Below are positions 44,951-59,663 of a DNA stretch of 64,000 bases, in pieces (the first letter of the stretch is position 1; the number at the start of each line of letters is the position of its first letter). This stretch comes from Xiphydria camelus (lineage: Eukaryota > Arthropoda > Insecta > Hymenoptera > Xiphydriidae). The stretch spans positions 40,898,602 through 40,962,601 of the forward strand of contig OY783191.1 of the NCBI GenBank assembly GCA_963678675.1, in the 5' to 3' direction. The notes under the pieces were generated by a model. It was not told the origin of the DNA. It saw nothing but the letters and a program-made list of their open reading frames with translations, and ran no database searches. The position numbers and the translations under genes were made by a program.

Positions 44951-45021
44951 AATGGTAGAAACACTGTAGTACATATTATGTACATACATATACGTATATG
45001 TACTACAGTGTTTCTACCATT
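44951..45021. repeat. Perfect 26-bp inverted repeat with 19-base loop
   Basis: The left arm (44951-44976) starts AATGGTAGAAACACTGTAGT and the right arm (44996-45021) is its exact complement. As RNA it would form a 71-base hairpin. Confidence 0.95.
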
Positions 45022-45026
45022 ACGGT

Positions 45027-45083
45027 CTTTAATAATACTACACACATATGTACATACATAATATGTATGTAGTATTATTAAAG
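45027..45083. repeat. Second perfect hairpin, 16-bp arms
   Basis: The arms CTTTAATAATACTACA (45027-45042) and TGTAGTATTATTAAAG (45068-45083) are exact complements. The loop shares ATGTACATACATA with the loop of the neighbouring hairpin, five bases upstream. Confidence 0.93.
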
Positions 45084-45124
45084 CCTGGATCCCGCGTGGG
45101 CGGGTGCGCACGCAAGGCGTGAGG

Positions 45125-45174
<50 letters not shown>

Positions 45175-45211
45175 CCCTTCGCTCGCTTATTGATTACTTT
45201 AATAGCGCTTG

Positions 45212-45252
45212 CCTACCTACCTACCTACCTACCTACCTATACCTACCTATAT
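45212..45252. repeat. (CCTA)n microsatellite
   Basis: Tandem CCTA units that decay into CTATACCTACCTATA. Shorter runs of the same unit occur at 54465-54477, 55509-55524 and 58267-58283. Confidence 0.9.
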
Positions 45253-47830
45253 ACACACATGCATACATACTACCGCACGTATACCGTATTTACGTAAGAC
45301 GTACCGCCCATTCACGCGTATGTATACGCGCGCGGCGTATACTACTATATAGCGCGATTCCCGTAGTTGGACCGTATAACGCGTCGAGTTTCACTCGTGG
45401 GCCGAGCGTGTTCAATACAAAGAATGTGGGCGCGCAAGTTTCTCGAGTCTCATCGACGAGAACCACACAGGAACCCGTATCAACAGATTCTCACAGTCAT
45501 TCGCAATTTTCGCGCTATTCAGTGGGATGGGATGTAAAAATTCACCTCAGAATCCCGCGTTAGTCTATGTGTGTACGTAGTATGTAGCCATATGCGCGTA
45601 CCTCCCGCACTTGTATCGACGGCACCGCCTCGGCCATCACTTACACTCGCGCGTCTCCCGTAAGTTCGGCTCGACATCTCGGATCGTTTTTGACGAGCCA
45701 TACGTCCCGCGCGTGTCCCCTTTCAAATCCTCGCGAATTCAAACAGGCGATAACGTTTTTCGAGAGTTACGTGTGTGTAGGTACAACTATACCTACGTAT
45801 GTATCAGGGATAGGATTGTGTTGTCTCGCTGTATAGTACCTACTCGAGTTGCATTCGTTATTGACTTATTGATTTTTTCCGCCTCTCTTTGTCTACTGCT
45901 TCAAGCTGTGTAGCGACCTATATGTTCTAGGTACCCACATACGAGAAGTACAGCTTCTGCTAAGAAGCGCGGAGGACCGCGTGGGTGAGCGAGATTAACG
46001 CGTCTACCTTCCCGATATCGGAATATTTTATAAATGTACCTATACCTACGGGGTTGAGGTCGAGGGGTACGTTTCATTTTCGAAGGTTGCGCTAAATTTT
46101 TGCACGCTCGTTCAGCGATATCGGTAATCTTCCTTCGATTCGAACCTACCACCTCAACGCGACGACTGCGGTGAGAAATATCTCGCGCGCGCGTAAGATG
46201 ATGCGACTCGCAAGTGTGACCACGCTTGCGGAGTTCGTGGCAGAAGTCCGAAGATGAGCGAATTCGTCAGTACCTACGCAGGTCGCTACGCGTGTACGCA
46301 CGTCTAGGTATTTAAATGCACGAGTAGAATTTGTACGAGATTTTCCACGAAACGCGTTCGTTGAGTCACTTTTTCGTGAGAGGGAGAGAACGGGGGGAGC
46401 GTGGTTGAGCGATCGGAGCGCGCGCTACAGTATGTATCTCTTTCCTGTAAAGGGGCCAAAAGGAAACTCCTCTCGGACTATTCGGTTCGCGTCGAAAACT
46501 GAAAACCGCGGTATCGTCGAAAACCGGAAACGAGCACGTTGGGGTGAACTTGACCGCCAAGCGCATAGCACGCGAATCGATATCGCTATAGCGCCAAGAT
46601 GTGTCGTGTGCAGTTCATACCTACATATAAATGAAGAAACCTCTACGACGGTCTAACAGCGTACCTAATACATATAAAGAAAGCTGCCGGATGCAGGAGA
46701 GGCGAGGGACGTCGTTATCTTATCTCGAACCATTTCCTGTCAACCTGGGGCCGCCTTTCGCGGTGATCACACGTACGCCGCGTACTACGCACACACGTTC
46801 TCGCTCCGAGCGCCGTCATTGCGCGGGTATGTACCGCTTCCGATACGCACGTTTACCTATACAATGTATACCTAGAAACCATGGATACATCCGGAGAACC
46901 AGAGCTCATCCGATAATCGATTTCCACGTAACGTCCCGTCGTCTCGCGGTATATTCCGGATATAAACGAACGAAGAAGCACGATTAGATAGCTCGGAGAA
47001 ATGTCAACTATTATAGGTACATACCTATACGGTACGAGGGGACCGGATAAAGTAGGCATGTACCGCCAAATAAAGTTGATCGTTGAGAGTACGATACATA
47101 CGCAATAGCGATACCTATGTGTGTGGGCACGCGCTATAAAAGGCGGCCGTCATTCGAATACACAACGTGACATCGCGAAACGGAGTCTGCAATGGAAACA
47201 CCATCGTCCCTGTAGCGATAAAGAGGAGGCGGTAGATATCGGCACATATTCGACGCGTTGTTTCCTTATACGCGCACGTCTATCCGCGCGGCCGTTGCCA
47301 ATTAAACCTGAACGCTAGCGTAACGATTGATCGTTGATCGTCCTATACGCGCGTACTTTAATTAATTATAGCGCACGAGGTCGCGAAGAAGAAACGAAGT
47401 TAAAGACGATGTTCGACCGTCGCCTCGCATCCAATTATTACACGAATCTCAAATCCCTCGCGCTCTCCCGGACTCTTCTTTCCTCTCGCAATAGCTCGCG
47501 ACAACGATCGCGAACGCGGAGACGATCGAACGTGAATTTTTTCAACGATAGAGGTACACACCGTCGAGTGAATGGAATGCCAAGGCGCGCGCAGTGGGGA
47601 ACAGCTATAGGTATGTACGTGGTACGTGCTACGCGTCCATGTTCCTATACGTACGTATGTATGTACATACGGTCGGCCTAGGCGTGTCGCGCGTGCGATG
47701 AGAATCGAGGCGAGCTCGATTCCTCGTCGTCGTGATACCTACCACGAGGCGCGCGCGCGCGCGAACACCCACGCACTGGCGCGAGCAGGCGCGAGCGTAG
47801 AGTCCCTACCCTGCCCTACCCCGACCCCCC

Positions 47831-49173
47831 GGAGCCATGTATCCGCGCCTAGTTAATGAAAACATCTTTTGTCAATGAACTGACGTCAGTGCGCATCGCG
47901 GTTGGCTGGAGCAATGGACCACGTGATCACCGACCAATGCGAGGTCTGCTGGATTTTCTCCGCTCGTAAAACTGTTCGCCATTTGCCCATTCTCGACGGA
48001 AGGACGCTCGGAGCAAGGTGTGGCTCGCGGAAGAGTGGTGAACGAAAATTGAAAATTCAGTGAACAATTCGAGAGAACCAGGGCAATCGAGATGCTGGAG
48101 GGATTCGTGAGGTGAACCGGACGGGCCGAATCGCCGATTCGCGCCACTTCGGCGTCATAAATCGCGCGTTCGGTGTTTCGATCTACGCGAGCGACCACAA
48201 CGCGGGTCCATCGTACGCTCAGCATCCTCCGTACGCGATCTGCCGTTCGCTCGCGCGAGAATAGGAAGACACAAAAACTCACCCTCGGAAGATGCCCCCT
48301 CGCTCGTCCTCGGGCACGCGCTTTCCTGGATCATCGTGGCCGGCGGCCGTGAGTCGATAATCAAAAGAAATGCATTTGACAAACCATGCGTCTTCCGTGC
48401 GCGACTCTAAAACATTCCAAACACGATCGTTCGCCGCGACAATACGCGCTTCTCGCTCTCATTCGAAACGACAGCCGAAAAATCTGTAACCGAGGAGCGG
48501 GTGTGTAATCGTCAAAGGTGATGACAATGCGCGCGTGTTCCTGGCAAGGGTCATCGAGAATAATAACGGCGGAGGCGGCGGCAACGGCGAAGGCGAAGGC
48601 GAAGGCGACGCCGAAAAGACGAGACGCTTCGCACCTCGTAAAAACAAAATCCGCAAGAAAATAATGCACAATCCGCGTATATTTAACTTAAAGTGCCACT
48701 TCTTCATATCCGGTAAATGTTAATGGATTTGTGTACGTATATGTGTGCGCGCGCGCGCGCGTATGCCTATAGGTATACAAGCATGATATATATAAAGAGA
48801 GAGTATCATATAATTATTCGTACTTGCTTAAATATTTTGGGATAAGAGTTTTCCAAATTTCCACGTCCCGCTTTATGTACGTTAAAAATTACGCGTGATC
48901 AGCACGCGCCTTTGAATCGTACGGTCCGACGCAAGTCGTGAGACGACGCAAAAGTCAAATAATTCCACTAAATGTTATTCCGTTGAGTGCGTTGCCCGAG
49001 AACAGAGTATCGTGAGAAAGTGTACCTTGGGCAATATCGAGACATACCGAGAGCCGATGAGAAATGACACCTGAAGAGTGGAAAATTCGAATGAGGGGGA
49101 CCAAGGCGATGTCTTGCTCGTAAGGAAAAGCATCCCGAAAAACGTTGGAAGGAGAGTGCGACCGGGCCAAAGA
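47831..49173. promoter_or_regulatory. Probable Mkp3 5' region with CRE, E-box and CCAAT
   Basis: A perfect CRE palindrome TGACGTCA lies at 47881-47888, with CACGTG at 47920-47925 and CCAAT at 47934-47938. This is a compact set of promoter-type sites about 1.25 kb upstream of the Mkp3 start codon. The intervening sequence has no conserved frame and could be 5' untranslated sequence. The assignment to Mkp3 is inference from proximity and strand. Confidence 0.35.
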
Positions 49174-52329
<3,156 letters not shown>

Positions 52330-54415
52330 GACGGGCCTGGGGGGACCCAATACAAATTCTAGGTCCCTCCTCGTGTTCTGCAATGACGCGTACATATTAC
52401 GAGAGGCGGCCCAGACGAAGGGCACGGGAGAACGGGTTCAAATTGTGATGTGCCGAAAGTAACAATTGCGCGGGCAGAACTAGAACGTAGTAAGTAGAAT
52501 GCAAGCCGATGCGTATCCGCGAGAAACATTACGGATTATCAACATTCGTTCGATGCAAAGACTTGTATATTATTACAACTCACCTTATAATATTAATATC
52601 GTGTCTACGAAACGCCCAATTCTGCAAATTGCTCCATTTTATAGAGTTTATACGAGAGATGTAAGGGTTTTCTTCTCTTCTGTGGACACATTCGGACCTT
52701 CTTTTAAACTCGATCGCGTACTACTGAGTTACGGTGTACGAGTACGTCTCGGAAAGAGCATTCTTCGTTGCGAACATTTTGCGTTGGTCACAAACGCGCA
52801 CGCGTCACGATGGAGAATAAGTGTAGTAGTGTGTTGTAACTTAGCTACGCAACCGGAAGAAGAGAACATGCCGCACGCGTATTTCTACGAATGTGAAGAT
52901 ATTGCAACGATCATCTCGGGTTGGCACGATTCGTTGTCTGTCCCCTCCCTGAGTCGTTGACTCTTCTCGCGAGAAGATCGATCATTGAAAGTATGTACGT
53001 AAATATTTATCGGTCAAAGTCGAAGCGTTCGATCGAATGCGCTTTCAATGACACCCGCGCCTTTCCGCGCTTGGGATGCATAATTTCCGTCTGCCATAAG
53101 CTACGCGTAGTACGAAGTATACATACATGTACGCGTAATACGAACGTACATGAGAATTTTTGGGCCCAGTTGAAGACCGCCGACCCATCGCACCGCCGCG
53201 TTCACGTTCTCCTCGCGGAGCCATGCGTTTCGATCGTGTACCGATACATGGATAAATTGGTCGCGTGATTTTGCGCGCTTCGTTGTCGTGTACGACTTTA
53301 TACAGAAGAAACGAACGTTATATTTTAATAATTCTTCCCTGAATCCATCAATTATCAAGGCTGTGTTTACGTTTTCTTCGTAATCCCCCGAATACGGTCG
53401 GAATTATCACTCAAAAGCAAGCTTGGATTCGGACGACGAACGCGAATACGCAATATTGTAACTATATTAGTATATTTACGCGTCTCGCGGCTTTCGATAA
53501 ACCCAGAGGTACAAAGTTTGCTAAATTTAAGTTCGAGAAATAGCAATTTCTTTTCTCTACGGCTATTTTAGTGTTAGGAAAGAAAAGGCACAAGAGTCGA
53601 AGCCTGGAAATGATTCTCGCTAAGAGCAGGTTCGATGTTTCTATAGGTTTCCAAGTGCCATGGGTGTATATTTACATTCGTACTTCAGGTTCGCATATGC
53701 CGATAGTTTTGATGAAAAATTGGAGGATGAGAGAAAGGGGGGAATCATTTCTTCTAGATGGGACTCAACGGGGCATTTCTGACGCCTCCGTTTAATGCAA
53801 GTCCAGGAAGGAAAAGAAAAATTTGCTTGGAGTCGCGCGTAACTTTCTTCCATGATAACGGTCGATATTATCGATATCGACAGTTAGAGAAAAGAGACTC
53901 GCATTATAATTATACCATACCTATACACACACACACACACACACACATCAAGCTGGCATCTGAAATCTGAAAAATAACGTTACCCTGGCACTGTATATAT
54001 TTCCGTTCGCGCGCCGATACACCTGCTCCTTAGCCTTTGTAATTTTAGGAAAACGATGTCCAACGCATTGCCGATCGTCTTGAGTGGACTTTAAAGAGTT
54101 TTGGATGGTAGATATTCACAGTACTGTTTCTATTATCTTGCAGATCTCAAAGGATGATATATTAAAGATTATTTTTATATCGAAGCGATCACACACACAC
54201 ACATTCACATTCCCGCCACAAGCTATTATGGCCTGAAACCGTAACTATCTCAATGTGTATCATATGTATCGTTCACACCGAGCATATTCGAAAATTAATA
54301 TGAATGTATTCCGTGAATGTTATTTTTCATGTAATTAGTTACACAGATTGTAAGGTGTATCTAAGAGAACCTCTCGACAATTGCGAGGGTAGAATTGAGA
54401 TTTATGATTAAGGAA

Positions 54416-54452
<37 letters not shown>

Positions 54453-55149
54453 TATACATATGTATACCTACCTACCTGTGTGTACCTACACATATATTTC
54501 ACGTTACTAGTAATAACGATATTCTACTACTGTACTGTTATCTGTTGTACGTTTAAAGGGACTTGAACGTCCGAGAAATTAAATCAAATATTATGTATAT
54601 TACATAAATTATTATTTTATACTCATCGTTGTATGTATTTTAACCAGTTGTGATTAGAAATACACCTCATCTCTTACCTGACCTCGATCGTTGGCCGATG
54701 GCGGAGAGCGTCCGCGTTTAACTTTGGAGAGAGCTACGGTTCAGCCAATCGGGTAACTCCTCTCTGACTTTGCGATTCCCGTCAATTTCATAACACCCTC
54801 CGATCGGGTTAAATGGTATATCAAACAAAGTCGATTTTCAGTTTCGATTAATGCGATTCGACGCGAAAAAGAAACCTTTTTTAATTCCCCGTATCCCCTT
54901 TCGTCTTATAACTTTCACACATCACTCGCTACAGAGATTATTACGGTATATAGCTCATCAGTTTTATTTTGAAAATCATTAACAAATCAAGCATGCCGCA
55001 AAATATTTCGAGGAGCGGTCATCGAGGACAAAGTGTCTTACGTTCGTTGGCCATTACTGCACTCCGAGCGACAATAATTGGCAATCTGCTCTCGCTTTTG
55101 CAAGAGTTACAATGACGGCAATTTTTCTTCTCCCCGGGAACGACGCTCT
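52330..55149. other. Convergent 3' regions of Mkp3 and PLAA
   Basis: 2.8 kb without a supported gene, mostly AT-rich from 53300. It has (CA)n at 53924-53947 and (TA)n at 54417-54450 followed by GGTATACATATGTATACC, a small palindrome. It probably includes the Mkp3 3' untranslated region. Confidence 0.4.
54417..54450. repeat. (TA)n microsatellite
   Basis: About 17 TA units, immediately followed by the palindromic GGTATACATATGTATACC. Confidence 0.9.
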
Positions 55150-58100
55150 CTAGACGATCAGGTCGATGATCTCTTTCGAACAGTCGGCAAGTTTGCTTCG
55201 CGCGGAGGTTTCGGACATTGTCCGGAGAACCGTCAGCGCAGCGTCCGATTGACGTACAGCCCTGACCAATTCATTGCGATCGTCGGGGTCCGGTGTTGCG
55301 GCCAACAGCGTACCCATACCTACCAGCGCTCTAAATACAGCTTCCGGTTCGTTTAATAGCGGCAACAACGTCAACACAACATTCAACACTCTCGTTCTGC
55401 CGGGGGTGTCGTCGTGTTTGTTTAACGCGACGACCATATTCAACAGATACGTCGATATCGCGACCTGCAACAGTCGGTAAGGCAAATCGTGAGGGTATGG
55501 GTATACCTAGGTAGGTAGGTAGGTACATGCATACGACGAAACGACGACGACGACGACGACGTCTTGGCGCAATCGGTACGCGCGTACCTGACTGTTCTTG
55601 CTGTCCAGAGTGGTCAGAGACAGCAGGGCCTTCAGTAGTTGGTCCCTGCAACTGAGAGCGAGACTCTCGCCCTTTTCGTGGCAGAAGGCGTTGGCCAGCA
55701 GGCGAAAAGTGAGCATTCGATTGGACGGCAATGCGTCGGCTCGAATGTGCCGTTCAACTATTCGCAGCAACTCCTCCGTGCACAATTGGCTATTTACTTC
55801 TGAACGCAGCACGGCTAATCGCGCCACATCCAACGCGGGGAATACAATATCGTCGGGCCAGTCCAAAAGAGTCTTGAGAGTGTCTATAGCTCCGAATTTC
55901 AGTTGTTCCGCCGCTTGATCGTCGGCGAGCTTCACCGCCGATTCCAACTTGTCGTCGGGTATGCGATCCACGTCGTTCTTCCTCCCCGCGTTCAATTCGC
56001 GCAGCTTCTCTGCAATGCGACAACGATATCGGCGAGATCGTCGGGACGTTGAAGCATCTCACCTGCGCGTACGCTGCCGCCGCTCTTGCTGCTGCCGCCG
56101 CTGCTGCTGCTGCTAAGTAGTAGCTCAAGTCGATCGACGTTCAATTACCGAGAATGGCAGGGACGTTTGCTTGTTCCAACTTTAAATAAGTGGCGTGCGG
56201 GATGTAAGATCGAGACACGGAGGACATCGAAGAACTCGTAGAGGCATTCTTCGCGGGTTCCGATCCTCCCGTCATCGACGGTGCCGTGCCCGGTATGTAT
56301 CTGTTTCCGCCCGTGAAAGGATCTGCGAGTTGCGCGGAGGTGCTCAGAGCCGGGCCGGGTCGCGAGTTCTTTACTATAAAGTTGGCTACCTGGAAGACGC
56401 GTTGTCATCCGTGTACATACACGCGATTTCTGATCGCGGAGTCGCGCGATACACACGTACCTCGTCCAAAAATAACTGACCGAGACCATTGTCGTGGATA
56501 AACTTTTGCGCGGCGACCCACGGATCTTCATCGATATTATAGGGTAATTTCAGGGGCGGCACGCCGTCCTGTATGTCGACGGAGAAAACGTAATCGTATT
56601 CGATGCCGTTGTAGAGCTGCTTTCCGGAATTAGCCGCGCTACCGCCGGACGCGCCCATAACATTGCCGACTCGATTCCACTTGCGTTTGTTTCGCGACCA
56701 ACTGTACGCCCCGACGGCGTCTCCTTCCCTCACGATTATCGTCTGACCGTCTCTCTGGCCCGGTTGCTGTAGGACGCTCTCGTTCGGGAGTCTGCCGAAG
56801 TGGTGCGTCACGGAATCAAATTTTGTCGACGCGATGGGTGAGAAAACGGAGACACTTACTCGTTGATCTTGATGCCGCCCAATTCTTGCTGCGCGCTGAC
56901 CTCGGTACTCGAGACTTCCTCCTCGAATTTCCTCAGCGTTTCCCGGTCGGCGTACCGCTCGGGATTCGCCGAGAATACTCTGACGAGTCCGTCCGACGAT
57001 CCAGTCGCCACGTCGCCGTTTGGCAACAGAGTCACGCACCAGACGGATTGCGCCGGTAGCGTTATCGTTTGGTCGACTTCACCGTTCAGCCATATTCTCA
57101 AGGTACGATCTTCGCCCGACGTTACCGTGTGAACGCCACCGCCGTTCAACGGGGACGCTATACCGTAAACGTAATTTTCGTGCCCGCAATAAGTTCCCAA
57201 GCAAGTCCCTCGCGCTATGCTCCAGTGGCGCACAGTGGCGTCATTCGCGCAAGTCAAGAATTCGTCGTTCCCGATGACGGCGATGCCTCGAACGCAATCG
57301 GTATGCCCGGACAGCTGTAGGTGCACGGATCCGTCCCTCGACCAGACTAAAACCAACTTATCCGCTGATCCCGTCACTATTGCGCCATCGGGCAAATCCG
57401 CCACGCACCACACAGCGGCGGAGTGACCTGAGAGGGTCAATCGTGGCTCGTCCAATTCGTCAACGTGCCATAATTTTGCGGTTTGATCCCACGAGCTCGA
57501 GAGGAACGTTCCCTCGTCCCTGCCGGTTCGCAAATTGCACACAGTATTTCGATGGGCCTCTATCACGCGCATCGGTTTCGTTTCTCCTGGCACGTAGACA
57601 CACAATTTATGGTCATTGCCGCCTGTTATAATGAAACCCTTGGCGTATCGTTCCGTAGGATTCAGTACGCATACGGAACTGACGAATTTCTCATGGCCCC
57701 TTAAAACTGCCGATTCCGAATATCCCGTACCGCCGCAACTGATGAGCAAATACATTCGAGTGAGCTTTCGTTGAAATTTGCGAGCGATACGATCAGGGTT
57801 GATAGCGATTTGGTCATTTTGGATAAGTGAGAAAAGCGATATTCGCTGTGTAAAGAGTAACGGAAAAGCGACCACAAGAGAGTAGAGTACCTCTCTACTG
57901 AAGTAAATATTCTTACGCGCGAGTACATATTGCCAATCTCTTCATCATTACGCAATCGTCATTATGATCGACACGATGAGAGAGTCATTTGAATGAAGTG
58001 AATGATAAAAACGGGGAAGATAAAAAAAAAGTGATCCGCTCCCACACTGCACAATCCCCAAACTATACGGCCTGACGTACGTGTACGGTGTCCAGATACG

Positions 58101-58217
58101 AGCGGTTTTGTCCCGAGAAGTCGAAACGATAGTCCCATCCTCGAAGCTCGCAATAGCCCTAACGTCCGATTCGTGTCCGTAAAGAGTGCAGCTAAGCTTG
58201 TACGGTGCCTTTGCCAT
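55150..58217 (-). CDS. PLAA: Phospholipase A2-activating protein (WD40/PFU/PUL)
   Basis: Six minus-strand exons: 58081-58217, 56860-57738, 56461-56791, 56149-56389, 55588-56009 and 55150-55464, 774 residues (human 795). Seven WD40 blades fill about residues 8-300 (GHESDVRAIASFEDG, GGNDHKLCVY, GHTDCVRGIAVIGNDEFLTC, SGEDRTLRIW). The PFU ubiquitin-binding domain lies at about 345-450 (GQRDGQTIIVREGD, EYDYVFSVDIQDG, PWVAAQKFI). A linker with DPFTGGNRYIPG leads to the C-terminal PUL armadillo-like domain (about 530-774), which binds p97/VCP. PLAA/Doa1 acts in ubiquitin-dependent sorting and degradation with p97. Exon 1 joins WTPYT to CGGTGYSES across a phase-2 intron. The junction was picked by homology among two nearby GT donors. 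Confidence 0.95.
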
Positions 58218-58695
58218 TTCGGTAGCCCGAGTTGAAAATAGACAAGCGACGATACAACTCTGCAGTACCTACCTACCTACCTATATACTCACTATCATGG
58301 CCGCCTTCCGACGCAGGCACGCCCTCTGGCAGTGGAGTGCTGACGCGGTAGAATGATTCGATGGATTCGATGCATGTAAAAACCGCGGTCTTCAAACAGT
58401 GAGCACTCCCTCGTTCATTAGGTATGTTCTCCTGATATCAAGATCGATTTTCGAGCATTTTTGGGCTTTAGCGCAAAGGTTAAAGGGCAAGAAGGCTAAA
58501 AACAGTAAAGCACTTTTATCGTGAACAACGTTAATACACAAATTGGAAAAAAGCTCCTTCCAACCCAATACTTATTAACATGAAATACATTAGCATAATC
58601 AATCGATCAACCTTTTTCTTTCAATCCCTTCTGTTACAAAATTGCAGCTCTCTCTCTTGAAATTATAATTAATATTCGCATACACTCTGGAAGAA
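58218..58695. other. Gap between CENP-K and PLAA
   Basis: 478 bases between two minus-strand genes. It includes CCTACCTACCTACCTA at about 58267. TCTGGCAGTGGAGTGCTGACGCGG at about 58326 resembles the interior of family A repeats. The PLAA promoter is probably here. Confidence 0.4.
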
Positions 58696-59663
58696 TTATA
58701 ATAAATCGACTAGTCTAATCTTGCTCTTGTCATTGGGATGATACACAATTAGATCCGCCTCCAATAAAAAATTAATACAGCACAGAGATTCCATAGAAAT
58801 GTCTACGTAAATGTCATCTCCGCCTTTGGTATATGCAGACGTTAGCTTCTGAAAGCATTAGGATGAATAATAGAATTGACATCTCGTACAACCAATTCCA
58901 TACATAATTTTCGATAACGCAGCCTGCTTTTGAATATCACACGTGACTTACCACCATTAAGTCTTGAAATTGGTCGTTATCCGGGAATAATTCATCGACA
59001 ACTCGACGCTGTAGAAATGAAAGACTAAATCTCATTTCGATGGCAGGATACACAATCGGAGACGTTCAACGATCCTTCTTGTACTTACCAAGTCCATCTT
59101 AACTCGTCTGAATAAATGGCTTGTGATAGCGACTTCGCGCGTGTAAGTTTTACCCTCGACATTTTCGATCGCTTCTAAACACATCCGTTTTGCGCTCTTC
59201 AACCCGTCTGCCTTGTTTTTCGAGCTGCAATTATCAATGATCGAATTATATAGTATAACAGCGGCGGCACACTTCGTACGTAGCGGGCATATACTTACAA
59301 GATAACGTCATCCCTGGCACCTTTTAATTGGCTCTGCATTCTGCTCAAGAGTTCTTGCATATTATCAATTTCATCTTCCATTTCACCGATCACGCTCGCG
59401 TATAAATCCGACGTCTTTGGAATCGGGTAATCCGCGCGGGTTTCGTTTCGAACTTGGTGCGATAAGTTTTGAGCGAGCCGATGCTGTTTCTTCGCTATTT
59501 CGACCACCGTATCCATCTCTCCCAAGGTTCTGGGCTCATTGTTTAATTCAACATCGATTAAAGCTTCTATTCGCCGTTCAAGCTCCTTCCTGCCGTCGTC
59601 TAATATTCCGTAAGCATCTTCCAAAGTGAATTCGCCGTTCGCGCTTACGCCCAAAGGATCCAT
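58696..59663 (-). CDS. CENP-K: Probable centromere protein K
   Basis: Four minus-strand exons: 59299-59663, 59089-59224, 58952-59008 and 58696-58848, 236 residues. All junctions have GTAAGT donors and good acceptors, and phases match. The protein is mostly alpha-helical with a coiled coil (about 85-135, EMEDEIDNMQELLSRMQSQL). The C-terminus, DIYVDISMESLCCINFLLE followed by YHPNDKSKIRLVDLL, aligns with the C-terminus of vertebrate CENP-K (PYVKIS...LLL...HPEDPTRIRL). CENP-K is part of the CENP-H/I/K/M complex of the constitutive centromere-associated network. The length (human 269) and helix layout fit. The identification rests on the C-terminal match and architecture, so it is probable rather than certain. 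An out-of-frame ATG lies five bases before the start. Confidence 0.7.

Larger units (their letters stand above)
43814..47830. other. Large intergenic region with microsatellites and repeats
   Basis: 4 kb without a supported gene. (CT)n tracts at about 43932-43968 and 45126-45170, (CCTA)n at 45212-45252. Repeat fragments at 44480-44770 (CGGCGCCACCTGGTGACGGGCC and ATCGGCAGAGCGTTTCATCCC) match 4835-5050. Two hairpins occur at 44951-45083. GTAGGTA/TACCTAC words are unusually frequent. The many short frames are rich in Arg, Thr and Tyr and show no family signature. Confidence 0.45.

Noticed and set aside
46405..46987. Frames of 83-118 residues upstream of Mkp3
   Set aside because: No conserved motifs, interrupted by TACCTA-type simple sequence, and no consistent splice sites.
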